NCBI GenBank assembly: GCA_911728455.2
Contig: OU452225.1
Span: 11,692,731-11,756,730, forward strand
From: Marthasterias glacialis
Taxonomy: Eukaryota > Echinodermata > Asteroidea > Forcipulatida > Asteriidae
Direction of reading: 5' to 3'
Length of the DNA stretch: 64,000 nt
Numbering within the stretch: position 1 is the first letter of the stretch; each line of letters opens with the position of its first letter. The notes under the pieces were generated by a model. It did no database searches, had not been told where the DNA came from, and saw only the letters and a list, made by a program, of their open reading frames with translations. The position numbers and the translations under genes are program-made. Positions 1 to 12,700 of the stretch are shown piece after piece.

Positions 1-687
1 TATTTTTTTTTAGCATTGGGCAATTTCTCAAAATAATTTCCAATGAAAACAGGAACAGTGTTAAGAATATTTTGTCTGAACTACATTCAAGCCCGGTTCC
101 TACGTGTACTTCACCCGAATGCGAAGGCGAAGCAAATTTGACGTCACAAGTTCGCAACGAACAATTCGCTCAACTTGTCCCGTGTTGGAACTTGTTGGAG
201 AAGTTTGCTGCGAATGTAGGAGAGTGACATCAAATTCGCTTTGCTTTCGCAACCACGTCGTGAAGTATGAACTGGGCTTTAGGCAAGGCATTTTCCCCTT
301 GGTACGGTAAAGGGATAGATCAATAAATGTGGGAAATGAAACTTTGTACTGGAACATTGCAGGAGGCACCCAGACGATAAGCAGGGGCATGGAGACATTG
401 CCTCCGTGAAGTATCACATCTTACATGACAACACACGAACATCAACAGAGAGTGTATTTCATAATGGGCAAACATTCCTTCTGTATAAATTGTACATTGT
501 ACACAGGTACATATATCCAATATACAAGTGCCAATATTGATCCCAGAAAACAGCAATACTGCACGTCAGGTGACAAAATAACAACTTCCCCCCCAAAGCA
601 CCTGTCCCATCATTGATTATGTGTTCCCCCGTCACCTGTTTGGCCATTCAACCCTTAACATTTATCAATTCTTTGTGTATCTTACAG
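1..687. other. RICTOR intron upstream of first visible exon
   Basis: No coding sequence was recognised. It contains a MITE (89-288), a fragment of the 'TTGCCTCCGTGAAGTAT' repeat (about 290-420) and unremarkable AT-rich sequence to the acceptor. Confidence 0.7.
89..288. repeat. MITE with long imperfect terminal inverted repeats
   Basis: The left arm begins AAGCCCGGTTC and runs through GCGAAGGCGAAGC. The right arm is its inverse complement, ending GTATGAACTGGGCTT. The arms pair over roughly 55 bases. A related arm end occurs at about 54262-54325. The ORFs here on both strands are by-products of the palindrome. Confidence 0.75.
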
Positions 688-785
688 ATCCAGCTGATAA
701 TGTGAGAGACATTCTTGTTCATGTTGTACAGGAGCGGAACATCAACAGAGGGCGCCGAGTGGCATTCCTCAATAACTTTGTCAAG
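688..785 (+). CDS. RICTOR: RICTOR exon 1 of window
   Basis: The acceptor is ttacag and the donor gtgtgt. The exon starts with the last two bases of a split Asp codon and ends in phase 0. It encodes PADNVRDILVHVVQ...RRVAFLNNFVK, matching the segment after the disordered N-terminus of RICTOR (the 'NLREIL ... LNNF' block). The exon with the start codon lies upstream of base 1. Confidence 0.9.
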
Positions 786-3700
786 GTGTGTTCTTCTTAA
801 ACCTTTCTTTCCATCGCCATAAAAACTTCCCAACCCTTCTCCTGCCCTGCACCTGCCCTGCACCTGCCCTTTCCCCTCCAAAAAATATTTAAAGAAGTAA
901 ATTGTTGATACTGTAGGCTAATTGATATATATGAACTTCGATGTGTCTGCAAAATTGATGCGAGTTTAAGGCTTTCCCCTATTTCCCAGTTTCTGTTGAC
1001 AATCCAAGGAAGAGTTAAAAAATAATTTTAAAATATACATGTACGTAGAATGGCTATTGATTTTTTAATTATTATTACATATCAGTAGTTTGTTGGATGG
1101 AGGATTTTTTTAAATAAAAAAAACAACAACAATAACGGCAACAACAACAACAACAACACAAATGTCAATAAGTACATGCATTAGACATTCCATGATTCAT
1201 AAAAAAAGTCTTAAAAGTAAAATATAAAAAACAACTAGCAAATCATCCTACCCAATGTGTTCTTAACCTATCTGAGTCTGTGGCACTCTGCAGGATACGA
1301 ATACATAATGCAATAAATAATATTTATTCGCAGAATGGAGCGTGCGATTATTATAACCACAATCTCTGTGATGAATCGGTACACTTAATAATAACAGACA
1401 GTTATTATTTCACCATTTTCAACCGTCCCCACCATCAGTATGAAAAAAGACTGAAATAATTTGTGTGTGTGTGTGATTTTATCGACTGTCAGCTTAGATT
1501 TTGAAAATCCAAACTTTTTAAGCTCTGCATGCCTTCACTAAAAGGTTAGTGCATTTGGGAAATCCATAGTTGAGGTCAGTGGACATGAAGTGTAATTAAA
1601 AATCAAATTACCAGAATAGGTAGAATTATTGAGGGGGGGGGGAGATTCTTAAAGCTTTTGGAGTGTCACCCAAAAGTGAATTCAATTTAGTATGAAACGT
1701 GTTTCTTGGGAATCAGGATTGTATCATATTTTAAGTGGGTGAAGGGAAAAATAAAGTTCAGCATAATTCGTTCAAACTAAATCTGTCAGCTAAACCTCAT
1801 CATAGAAGAATTTTACTTAAATGTTATACATGTGTTCATATTATGAATTCATCAAATCAAAATTTTCAGTTTTTACATAAACACTTTTTTTTCCCTCTAA
1901 TTTTAAGATTTGAAGCACCATCAAAATCCAACAGCATGTTTTGTTTGATTCCGTTGGACTGAGGACTGCTCTAGTAAACTGATCATGCTTCACATGAGAT
2001 CAGGCATACCACCATAATCAGAGTCCCAACAGTTTGGGTATTGAGTTACCATATGGTGTTTGATTTTGTTACATATAGTGAGGAAGGATCCTAGTGAATG
2101 ACTCAAGGGATATAGGGTTAACTAACCAAAGATGACAGTTGACATTTTACGTTCAGCTTTACACTTTGTGGTCACACAAAAATGGATCGCACCAAAAGTA
2201 CAAACATGCATACGTAACATAATGGTGTTAAGGGGGTTTAAAATAACAATACCTCGGCCATATTTTTTCTTGAGACCCATCCCTTCGCTGCCCTTGTGTG
2301 TCCCACTCTTGCACCCATTAATGATAATAATGAACATGTTTGTGTAGCGCATATCACTGCCAAGTCCCTAGATTCGCTTTTTTAGGAATAGAGAAAGAGA
2401 CAGGAAGGAGAGGGTAATGTTCGCGATCCCTTCTGAAGTAATCTCTTTCGGTTTGGTAGTTGATTTTCTTCTTGTATAAACTGCCTTTGAGTTTGTGTAG
2501 TAACTCTAAGCTACATGTAGAACACCAATTGATACAAATTGAGTTTGTGTAGTAACTCTAAGCTACATGTAGAACACCAATTGATACAAATATATTTGTT
2601 TGTGGTTCCCTCCCTCCTGCCCCCCAACCTTTACCTTCCCCCAACCTTTGCATTCCCCCAACCTTTACCTTCCTCCCAACCTATTGCCAAATCTTATTCA
2701 GAATTTAATTTACGGCTGGATGTGTTTTGCTCTTTAATATCAAAACCTCCACCGAACCAATTGGAAATACTCACAAATTCCCTGCGGCTCGATCCCCATT
2801 ATAAGGTACATGTACCATTAACTCAAAAGTCCCCACGCATTCATTTTCTTGAAGACTTCATCAGACAAGGTTTGAGGAAAAATGACGGGAGATGCAATGG
2901 TGTAATCAAATGAGATGAGACAGAATGAAGGAAAAGTCACTGGGGAACTATGTCTTGGAAGTAACACAAGACAAAAAAAAAAATCCTTCAATAAATTTGT
3001 TATGCACCTCAGCTGCTGTCAGGGAAGACAATGTTTCTATTAATCTTGTCAGGAAGTGCAGTTTCTAGCATTTATTCATGATTTCAGGTGGATAAATAAT
3101 GGTTACTTGTAAAATATGCGCAGTTAAAGAAATATGTGTTAAAGTCAGAGACTGGTGACCAGTGGCGTAACTGATTGGAGGACCAGGGGTGGGGGTGCCC
3201 CCCATTTGAAATCTGGACTTTTAGATTTAAAAGACTTTTAGACTTTGAGATTTAAAATTACCAGAATAAAATGTTACATTCTTTTATGTAGTAGTACCCT
3301 TCTACCCCCTAAAGTTTTACATTAGTAACGACGCTGCTGGTGACTTCATGCAGCAATGCCTACAGCTGGTCAAAGGTGTAAATTTGATTTGATGCTGTGA
3401 ATTATTATGGGAAAACCTGATAAGGAAAATCTTTTATATTTATATCAGATTTAAAAAAAAAAAAAAAAAAAAATGTGCAAGATACATTATTTGTTTGGTG
3501 TACAAAAAATAAAGAATAAAAAGACAGAAAATAAGCTAAAAAATTAAAATACAAAAAAATCCTACAATTACATTATTTTTAAAACAAAATCAACAATTAC
3601 ATCTCAAACTATCCCTAGAAGCCCAACCCCCAAAACAAACAACCAAAGATATCATAATATCAGCACAATTTGATAGCCAAAAAGAGGTGAAATACTAAAA

Positions 3701-6700
3701 ATATTGGCAGTTTTGCAGCAGCTAAAATTTAGGAAAAATACTTACTGTAAAAAAAAGATTCTACTGATTCTGCCTTATTCAAACAACATTTGTAATAATA
3801 AAAAAAAGAAAAGAAATAAATCAAAATATGCCCCAAGATATGCTGAGATTGCAACGTATCAACCAAGAAATTAACCCTGGGCATCAACATCCAAATGAAT
3901 TAAATGTTTTCCTGAATTTGGATTTATGCATACTCTGAGACTGGGCTTTATGAATTTATTTTTTAGTCGTCTGTCAAGATCTATTTGTCCGAAATCATTT
4001 ACTATTGTTTGTCTGAAGCAGATCATGGTGTATTGTCTTTAAAATAAATGTCATTCTTCCTCAAACTGAAAAGGGACAGAGTCATAAGAACAGTTATAAT
4101 TTGCTGAGGTATTTTGTTATATTATTCTGAGCGAAGAGATGGCACGATCGTTAATGTGGAACAGGAAGTATGGTATTGTCGAGGAGACGTCCTCATGACA
4201 TTTGAAGCACCTTAATGCATTTTATGATAGATGGGGGGGGGGGGGGTGGGTGTCCATGGACGGATGATTATCTGGGTGTGGGTGTGTGGGAGGCAAAGGT
4301 AACATACCCTGGTGATGCATTGATTAAAGGCGGTGTTTAAAACGTTGAAGTGCCCATTTTCTCTTGAATAATCTACCTTCCCAACATGATATTTTATCAA
4401 GGCAGTAAGAAAGCCAAAACTTGTCACAATATACTTGGATACTACAAGCATGTAGAAATGCAGCTTTTTAACCAGTTGCCACCGGATGCCGTGTATCAAC
4501 GCAAATTTATTATTTTCTGAGCAAGCAAATGGATGACGTGACTTTTGTATTTTTGTGTGTGTGAGATTTCAAGCCCGGAGCAAAGGGCGCCTGCACATTC
4601 CACCACGGAGCGTGCACAATAGCATGCACATGCCGTGTAACGCTTTCTTTTACCCACGTAAAGCGCCAGATTGCACTTGAATATTTTGCCTAATTTCTGC
4701 ATTATGCAGGGGTTATTGTGTAATTCACGATTCTAGACCTTTGTCCTTTTGTTCCAAGAAGAGGATTACGGGACATCAAGAGGCTTCCACAATTGTTTAT
4801 TCATTGTATTTTGGCTGAATGGAGATAAGTCAGAGTGAACCGGGGATCCTGCCATGGTTCCAGGTTTAGTACCAATCCTATGCCGTGGCTCATGGCCAAC
4901 ATTGTGCAATTCACGGTGCATGAATTTGACATTTTCTCTGTAGAGAAAACAAAACTCACTGTACAATAAAGAAAATCTTTGTTATCTTGACTTTGTCAAG
5001 TCAAGGTTTCTTTGTGCCAACAGTACTCTCAAAGAAAGATGATTCAAGCAATTCTGACGGGGGGGGGGGGGGGGGGGGGGGGGGAGCGGGTAAAAAAGTG
5101 TAAGAACCGGTGGCAGTGGGTTAAAATGATTTATGATTAAACATTGTTGTCACAAGTTTACCCTTTTTTCAAACGCCGCCCGGACAAGTGAACCTGACTT
5201 TTGAGTAGTCTGCAAGATTTTTGACTAGTCAGCATGTTTTTGCAACACTTCCTTGATCAAATCTCTCGTTTTTTTTCTTGCCAAACTGTTTTTTGGGGTC
5301 TTTCAACAAATATGCTAGTTTCTAGTAGTCGTACATGTACATAGCTGATGCTGTTTACAAGTAGCTGCTAAATTATTTGAGTGTAAAATCCACATGGTAA
5401 ACTAAAACCACATCATGGACAAACCAAAAGGTATCAACCACGTTGCAAGAAAATCTCTGTTTTCATAAGTTGAGTTTAAGTACCTCATTTTTTAACTTCT
5501 CGGTTCAGAAGTTGTATGTGAAATTTAATGTTAGTTCCACAATCCTAGACACACAGGCCGGATTGCTTCATTCTTGAAAGCGCAAGGGCACCAAGGCATT
5601 TTCTTCTTGATAAAGGGCACCTGTATGAGGGAATTGTAAATTTCTACTGGAATATTTCAAGGGCACCAAGGCAATGACCAGGGGCAACAAAGGCAAATGC
5701 CTCTGTTGCCTCCGTGAAGTATCTGGCTTGTACTCATTTATTTTGACTCTTAATATTCTTTTTACTTGCCGGCGGACTGCATATGAAAGTGTTTTTGACT
5801 CGCCCGCCATTATTTTCACTTGCTTTTGGTGAGCTGGCAACCCCTAAGGTCGAACTCTGGTGTTTTAAATGTAGTGTCAGTTTTGATACAGTGAAACAGT
5901 GTGGTGTGTAAACAAACATAATTAGTGATTATCTTTGCAGGTCATCAATCATGTCTCAACCATTGAGGAGCTGGGTCATCCTGTACTGGAAATAGTTGGC
6001 TGGTAGGTAAAACTAAAGCATCTCAGGCCTGGAATTACATGTACATCCTTTGAGAGGGCAAGGCCATTTTCTTTTTGTAAAGGGCACTGCCATTGGAAAA
6101 TCTTGAAAGTCTATGGGAAGCTTATGAAGGGGCACCGAGGGCCAAGACCAGGGCAACAGAGGCCATGGCCTCCTAGGATTCTGTTGAATTCCAGGTCTGA
6201 CATCTGTCACTTTTCAGACATTTACTACTGATGTACCTTTACTTTTATGAAACACAGCTGCTTGGGTTGGGGAGGGGTAAGTGGGTGGGTTCCTGATGAC
6301 TGCAACCACCTCACTCCACCTTTCTCAGTTCTCATGATACAACCACTTGTGATGGAGGTGTGTTCTTGTTTTTAAGACAATGTTCTCAACGTGCTCTAGT
6401 TTTCAAACATTCTCACTGTGTTCTTGTTCTCAAGAGAATTGTCTTAACGTAGTTTTAATTTCCAAAGAACTTTCTCATTGTGTTCTTGTTTTCAGGAGAA
6501 CTGTTTTAAATCCTATTGTTTTCAAGGGAACGTTCTTCACATGCTCTTATATTTCAGGATAACATTCTCAGCACGCTGTTGTCAAGAGAACGTTCTTAAC
6601 ACGGTCTTGTTTTCAAGAAACTGTTTTGCACATGCTCTTGTTTTCAAGAAAACTTTCTCACTGCTCTCTTTTGCCAACAGAATGTTCTCAATTTGCTCTT

Positions 6701-9700
6701 GTTATTGAAAGAAAACATACTAGACATGTTCTTGTTTTCAAGAAAACATTCTTAACGGGCTCTTGTTTTCAAGAGAACATTCTTAACTGGCTTGTTTTCA
6801 AGAGAATGTTCACATGTACAACAATGTTCTTAACCTAGTTATCTGGCTCTTGTTTTCAAGAGAACGTTTGCAACTTGTTCTTGTTTCTAAGGGAATGTTC
6901 TTAACATGTTCTTGATTGGAACAGAACACTCTGAGTCATGCTCTTGTTTTTAAGAGAACATGCTCAACATGTTCTTGTTTTCAAGAGAACATTCTCAACA
7001 GCCTCTTGTTTTCAAGAGAACTATCTTAACCGGCTCGTTTTCAAGAGAATGTTCACTACGAGTACTTCAATGTGCTTGACCGTGCTAACTGGCTCTTGCT
7101 TTCAAGAGAACGTTTGCAATATTTATTTTTTTTGCTTTCAAGAAAATGCTTTTGAAGTATTCTGTTTTTTTCAAGAAAACATTCTGCACGTGCTCTTGTG
7201 TTCGAGCGATCGTTCTAAACGTGTTCTTTTTTTTAACAGAACACTCTCATCGTGCTTTTGTTTTCGAGAAAATGCTGTTGTTTTCAAGGGAACATATAAT
7301 TATTAATCAAATTAAAACTGCCGTACATGTACCATCCCTTTAAGGTCAATAGACATTGAATGAAGTTTCCTGGAGTGATGCTCTTGTGTTCGAGCGATCG
7401 TTCTAAACGTGTTCTTTTTTTTAACAGAACATTTTCATCGTGCTCTTTTTTTACGAGAGAATGCTGTTGTTTTCAAGGGAATGTATATTACTAAATCCAA
7501 TTAAAACTGTCGCACATGTACCATCCCTTTAAGGTCAATAGACATTGAATGAAGTTTTCCTGGAGTGATGCTCTTGTGTTCGAGCGATCGTTCTAAATGT
7601 ATTCTTTTTTTGAACAGAACATTCTCATCGTGCTCTTTTTTACGAGAGAATGCTGTTGTTTTCAAGGGAACATATATTACTAAATCCAATTAAAACTGTC
7701 GTACATGTACCATCCCTTTAAGGTCAATAGACATTGAATGAAGTTTTCCTGGAGTGATGCTCTTGTGTTCGAGCGATCGTTCTAAACGTGTTCTTTTTTT
7801 TGAACAGAACATTCTCATCGTGCTCTTTTTTACGAGAGAATGCTGTTGTTTTCAAGGGAACGTATATTACTAAATCCAATTAAAACTGTCGTACATGTAC
7901 CATCCCTTTAAGGTCAATAGACATTGAATGAAGTTTTCCTGGAGTGATATCACCTGTATAGTGCTCTGCCTGTATTGAGTCTGATGTTGCACAATGCAGC
8001 ACTCTATGTCACTGACATCATTATCCTTGTCAATTATTGATATGAAATTAGGGCATAGGCCATTGCACTGTGCTTTGTCACATAGCAATACATCTCTCAT
8101 CTGACCGTCTACCGATGACTTTGAAATTATATTAAGCAAAGAGGGGAACTCAAATTGTGCGTGTAGATGTATGTGTTTCAAAGTCAGTGGGCTTCGGCCG
8201 AACTTGCAGAATTGGGGTCCACAATGTCCCACAGTTATTTGTAAAATCGTGGGAAGAACCCTGATGTAATGGGAGAATTAGATGCATCAACGCATTTAAT
8301 TCTCTCATATTGCCAGGTAGTAATATACTTTATCAGCTTATCACGAACTCATTTTTTCCCCCCCCCCCACTGAAAGTTGATATTTTGTTTTTCTCCAAGT
8401 AGACAATGCCCCTGATGCCAAGACTTATAGCCTCAGGGATGACCATGCATCTTTGGACCACCTTGTTTAGAATTAGGTTTTGAACAGGCCTGTTTTACTT
8501 TTCTTTTAGCATTGATAGCTATTATAGATTAAGGAATTTTGAACGCCATGTTTTCAAGTTTCAGAAATTTTCACACTTGTTTTTTCCCCCCAAATTTTGG
8601 CTAAAACACTGGTGATACTAGTTCTTGTGATATTCTGAAAAAGTAATGTGCGTGATGTTCATATACACTTAAAGGCAGGGTATACCTTTGGTATTTGGAA
8701 CTGTACGTATGTTTCAATCCTTTATTTTGTAAATATATACTATAAAACTAACCTCTGAAAATTTTGTTTCAAAAGATGTTAGTGTTCTTGAGATAGCGGC
8801 CAAAAATCTGGAGTGGTTATTTCCACGTAGAAGGATCCGAAAATGCTGAAACTGCACGTTTTTCATTACGTGAAAAAGGCTCTTTGCCTGACGCCATTCT
8901 CGGATTCAAATATATTTGTGAGAAATTTACTCTTTCTGAAAAACTATGTTACTTCTAAGGGAGTTGTTAGTCTCAATGTTTTATACTATCAACAGCTCTC
9001 CGTTGCTCCTTACCAAGTCAGTTTTTATGGTAATTTATTTTTGGAGTAATTACCAAAAGTATCTCCTGCCTTTATGATTATTCTTCAAAGATTTCCTGTC
9101 AACAAACAATGATATAAATTGTTGTGTCTCTTTGGGTAGAGTACATTTACAGTCAGCCTGTCTGCAAATAAAAAGGGCAAAGTTCAATTTTGTCTCCCCC
9201 GTAATACTGACAATACACAACTTGGGTCATGACTTTAACATACATCTTAATGCAAGTTGTGTAGACTTTGCTAAGTTTTTTTTGTGCAATCTGCAAACTC
9301 TGCATGACTATGTTGTACAGCGTATTTATTTGCCCTTTGCCCTTTGACATATGTATGACCTAACGGTGACTGATACCAGGATGAACGTAAAAACACTTGA
9401 CGTGACCCAAGTCCAAATCACTTTATGGTTCATTTATGGAAAGTCTACATAAACTGTTCAATCTTATATTCTCAAGACTGTATACTGGGAAAAAAACCCA
9501 CTTTATGATCAATATGACAACCGAGTTAATTAGTATTATTAGGGGTTTCGGCCATCCGCCGAAACCACCTTTGTTTTTGTCGAGATTTTCATCAAGGACC
9601 GTCACTCACGACCGTCACAGTGCACGGTATTTTTAATCACATGTAATTTTCGGTATGAAATCATGATGTCATTTTTCCCACCAACCGAAACCCCCGTGTT

Positions 9701-12700
9701 CGCTAGTTATTATTATTATTATTATTATTATTTATTTGGCCAAGATTTCAACAATACAAGAAACTACCATTTTGTTTACATTTAAAATGTTATGATAATT
9801 ATAAACAATTGAAAACCAGAAAGCATTACTGATGTTGAAGTGGAACAGTAACAGCTCAAGGGAAGAACACCTGTTGGAATCAGACGACAAGACAAACCCA
9901 GTCTAAGATGGCCAGGATTAATAAAAAGTAAACAGAACCACTGTGACTCGAAAGCCCATAAATCCAATCTTAAAATGGGAAATGAATCCTTAACAAGCAA
10001 GTGTAAAAGAGTCAAAGGCAAACGTTGGAAATATGTACTTATGATGATCAAAATAACTATAGCGTCTTTGTTTAAAATTTCCAAGTCCGTGCAGAGAACT
10101 TTTAAGGCTAGTTTAGGGGGAAATTTAATGTCGTTGCATTGGGTCTATTTTGCTTGTTCACCCAAATCGGTTAATTTTGCTTGTTCACCCAAACTGGGTG
10201 AACAAGCAAAATTGATCGAATGCAACAACAGCAAAAAATAAAATCAAAAATAGAAAGTAAAAATGCATAGACTGTATTTTGCTTGTTTACCCAAAGTGGG
10301 TGAACAAGCAAAATTGACCGAATGCAACAACAACAAAAAATAAAATCAAAAATAGAAAGTAAAAATGCATAGACTGTATTTTGCTTGTTTACCCAAACTG
10401 GGTGAACAAGCAAAATTGACCGAATGCAAAAAAAATAAAAATAAAATAAAATCAAAATAGAAAATAAAAATGCATAGAATGTATTATGGGGTTTCCCCTT
10501 TACCTGCAAAATAATTGTTAGAATGAAGGAGTAGTCCATGTGAGATCCCCAGGTTAAGTGATTCATATACATGTGGATCTTCCTTCTTCCGTACTAAACC
10601 CCTTCCTCATCATGCTTATTTTCCGCTGTAACCAGCATGTGCTGGCCCCAGAGTTACCTCTGTAACATGCAGTATGCACACATCTAGCAAGTTTAGTTTT
10701 AAAACAAATCTCATCAAGCAATAAACCACAAGGGAAACTGACTGGGTACATTTTTAAAATCAATTTTGGGGTGAAACAAAGAAAAATTAACTGGAGCGGG
10801 ATTTGAACCTGCGACCACCGGCTTCACGAATGGACGCTCTATCAACTGAGCTACCAGCCCCGATGTTGGCAGTCTCCCTATTTTGTCAAAATCTTTGTTC
10901 TGGGGATTGGCAGTCGGAGGCCATAAACAAATCTTTTTAAATTTAAATTTGGTCACCAATATTCTACAATTGTATACAATTTGAAATAACTGTTACATAT
11001 TATGTAGTCATACATCATTGCGGTAGAATTATACAGTACTCTTATTGCCCTCCCCTTTGTTCAATGATGTTTTCCTCAAATTTGCCTGTTACCAATTTAG
11101 TTTTGATAGTGAAATTTGCGTGCTCTGCTCGATTGTGTGATAGCGCCCTCTCTTGACTCGATTTACTCAGTCTATGTTTAAACACTCTTTACCATGTCTA
11201 TACTGAAAAACATGGCCATGAGGATAACATGGCCCAATTATTTCTGAATTCTGCATTAAGTTGAATTGAATACACACTCTACACTGGGCATGTACAGGGT
11301 CATGTTATTGTAATCAGAGTGGGGACAGCAGAACAAAAGAACACAATGGGAACAATGCTGCCCTCACATTGGATCGCCTTGTATTTTAGCGCCCTCACAT
11401 TTAGTTTGTGCACTTAGTCTATGGGAGAGTGTTAAGTTAAAGGAACAAAAGAAAGTCCTCACATTGATACGAATGTACAAATGTATGATTATGTACAGTA
11501 TGTGTGGGGACCAATGTGGGGACATTTATACATTGGAACAAAGGTCCCCACAACGGTTTTCTTTGTCAAACCATGTCCCCACAAGGTAATTCAATAGAAA
11601 AGGGACAATAGAATAACAATAGGGAGTCCCCACAACTCATTGTTCAAAAGTGTTTTGTGTACATGTCATGTGTACAGTACATGTGTTCATCGTGTGTCAC
11701 AGTACATGCTACTGCACTGGTAAATATAGAAGTACTATACAAAAACAGAACTACAAAAATAGTTTGCAGGTGCACCTTGCCGTGACAATGTCTTCAGTTG
11801 TGTGGTTTGGCAAACCACAAGCTCTATTTATACATGTAGATCTACTTGCTACATTTCTATGCAGATGACCTAAACATACACTTTTACTTTGATGGTGACT
11901 TTGATGAAGTTGACTTGATGACGATACCGTAATTTTAGCCGCGGCTTATTGATTGATTTTCATAAGCTTAATTTAAGCTAAATACACCGGCATTTTAAGT
12001 AAGTGTTATATTTGTTTTACCCATACACGGATGTGTGTTAAGCACTGTATGCTTGGTACTTTCCCGAGTCCTTTGAAAAATAAATCCACAGGCCTGTTCC
12101 TCAGGTGGGATTAAAATTGGTGCAACGGCTTATATTCCAGGCGGCTTATATTCCGGATAATTAAGGTACTAGAAAGTTGTCAAGTGTAACCTTAAATGTC
12201 TTCATGGGGGGAAAAATAAGAAGAAAAAAATGGTAGAGGGTGGGGAGCCCTCTACAGACTAAAATACGTATAGTATGTGTATTCAGTAGGAGACATAAAG
12301 GCAGCAGTATGAGTCGTTATATAAACTCAACACTTATAAAGTTAACATTGGTGCAAGATGAAGATCGTAAAAAAGTCTTTTCTAGTTTTTAAAATAAAGA
12401 AAATAGCAATGGTATCATGGTTCGGGCCTGTATGATCATCTTTGGAAGGGGTAATTTCATTTATATTTTTGCCAAGATAGCAAGCACCCTTGTCTACAGG
12501 TTTCCTCAGGCTTGAGAGCTACAGTGATTAAGTTCACTTATGAGGCAGCCTTGGTTTCAGTACCAGAAATATAATATATAATAATAATAACAGTGGTCAT
12601 AAAGCAAGAAAAGCAGAAGCTTTCTTCTTGAGATGTTGCATTTTTATAAACACTATTGTCGGCAGCAGAGTGTGGGTTCAAATCCCGGTCGCGGCACTTG

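Larger units (their letters stand above)
786..5940. other. RICTOR intron (exon 1 to 2)
   Basis: No exon was found. Contents: A-rich DNA around 1030-1250, a 52-bp tandem duplication (2491-2594), a pyrimidine-rich run (2605-2690), an inverted-repeat remnant (3150-3350), a poly-A run (about 3452-3472), a 660-bp DNA transposon (4467-5125), a G run (about 5060-5083) and a short repeat at 5560-5730. 1915-2125 matches 44800-45250, where that older repeat is interrupted by another element. Confidence 0.7.

Noticed and set aside
6370-7306. Several plus-strand ORFs repeating 'VLVFKRTF'-like peptides
   Set aside because: Generated by the degenerate TTGTTTTCAAGAGAAC array; all frames show the same repetition.
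10171-10572. 133-codon minus-strand ORF
   Set aside because: Reads through the palindromic 115-bp tandem array; peptide repeats with the array period.
10791-10862. tRNA gene on the minus strand
   Set aside because: A- and B-box-like sequences are present but the anticodon stem does not pair, and the same head recurs with shared flanks in other copies, so it is a SINE.
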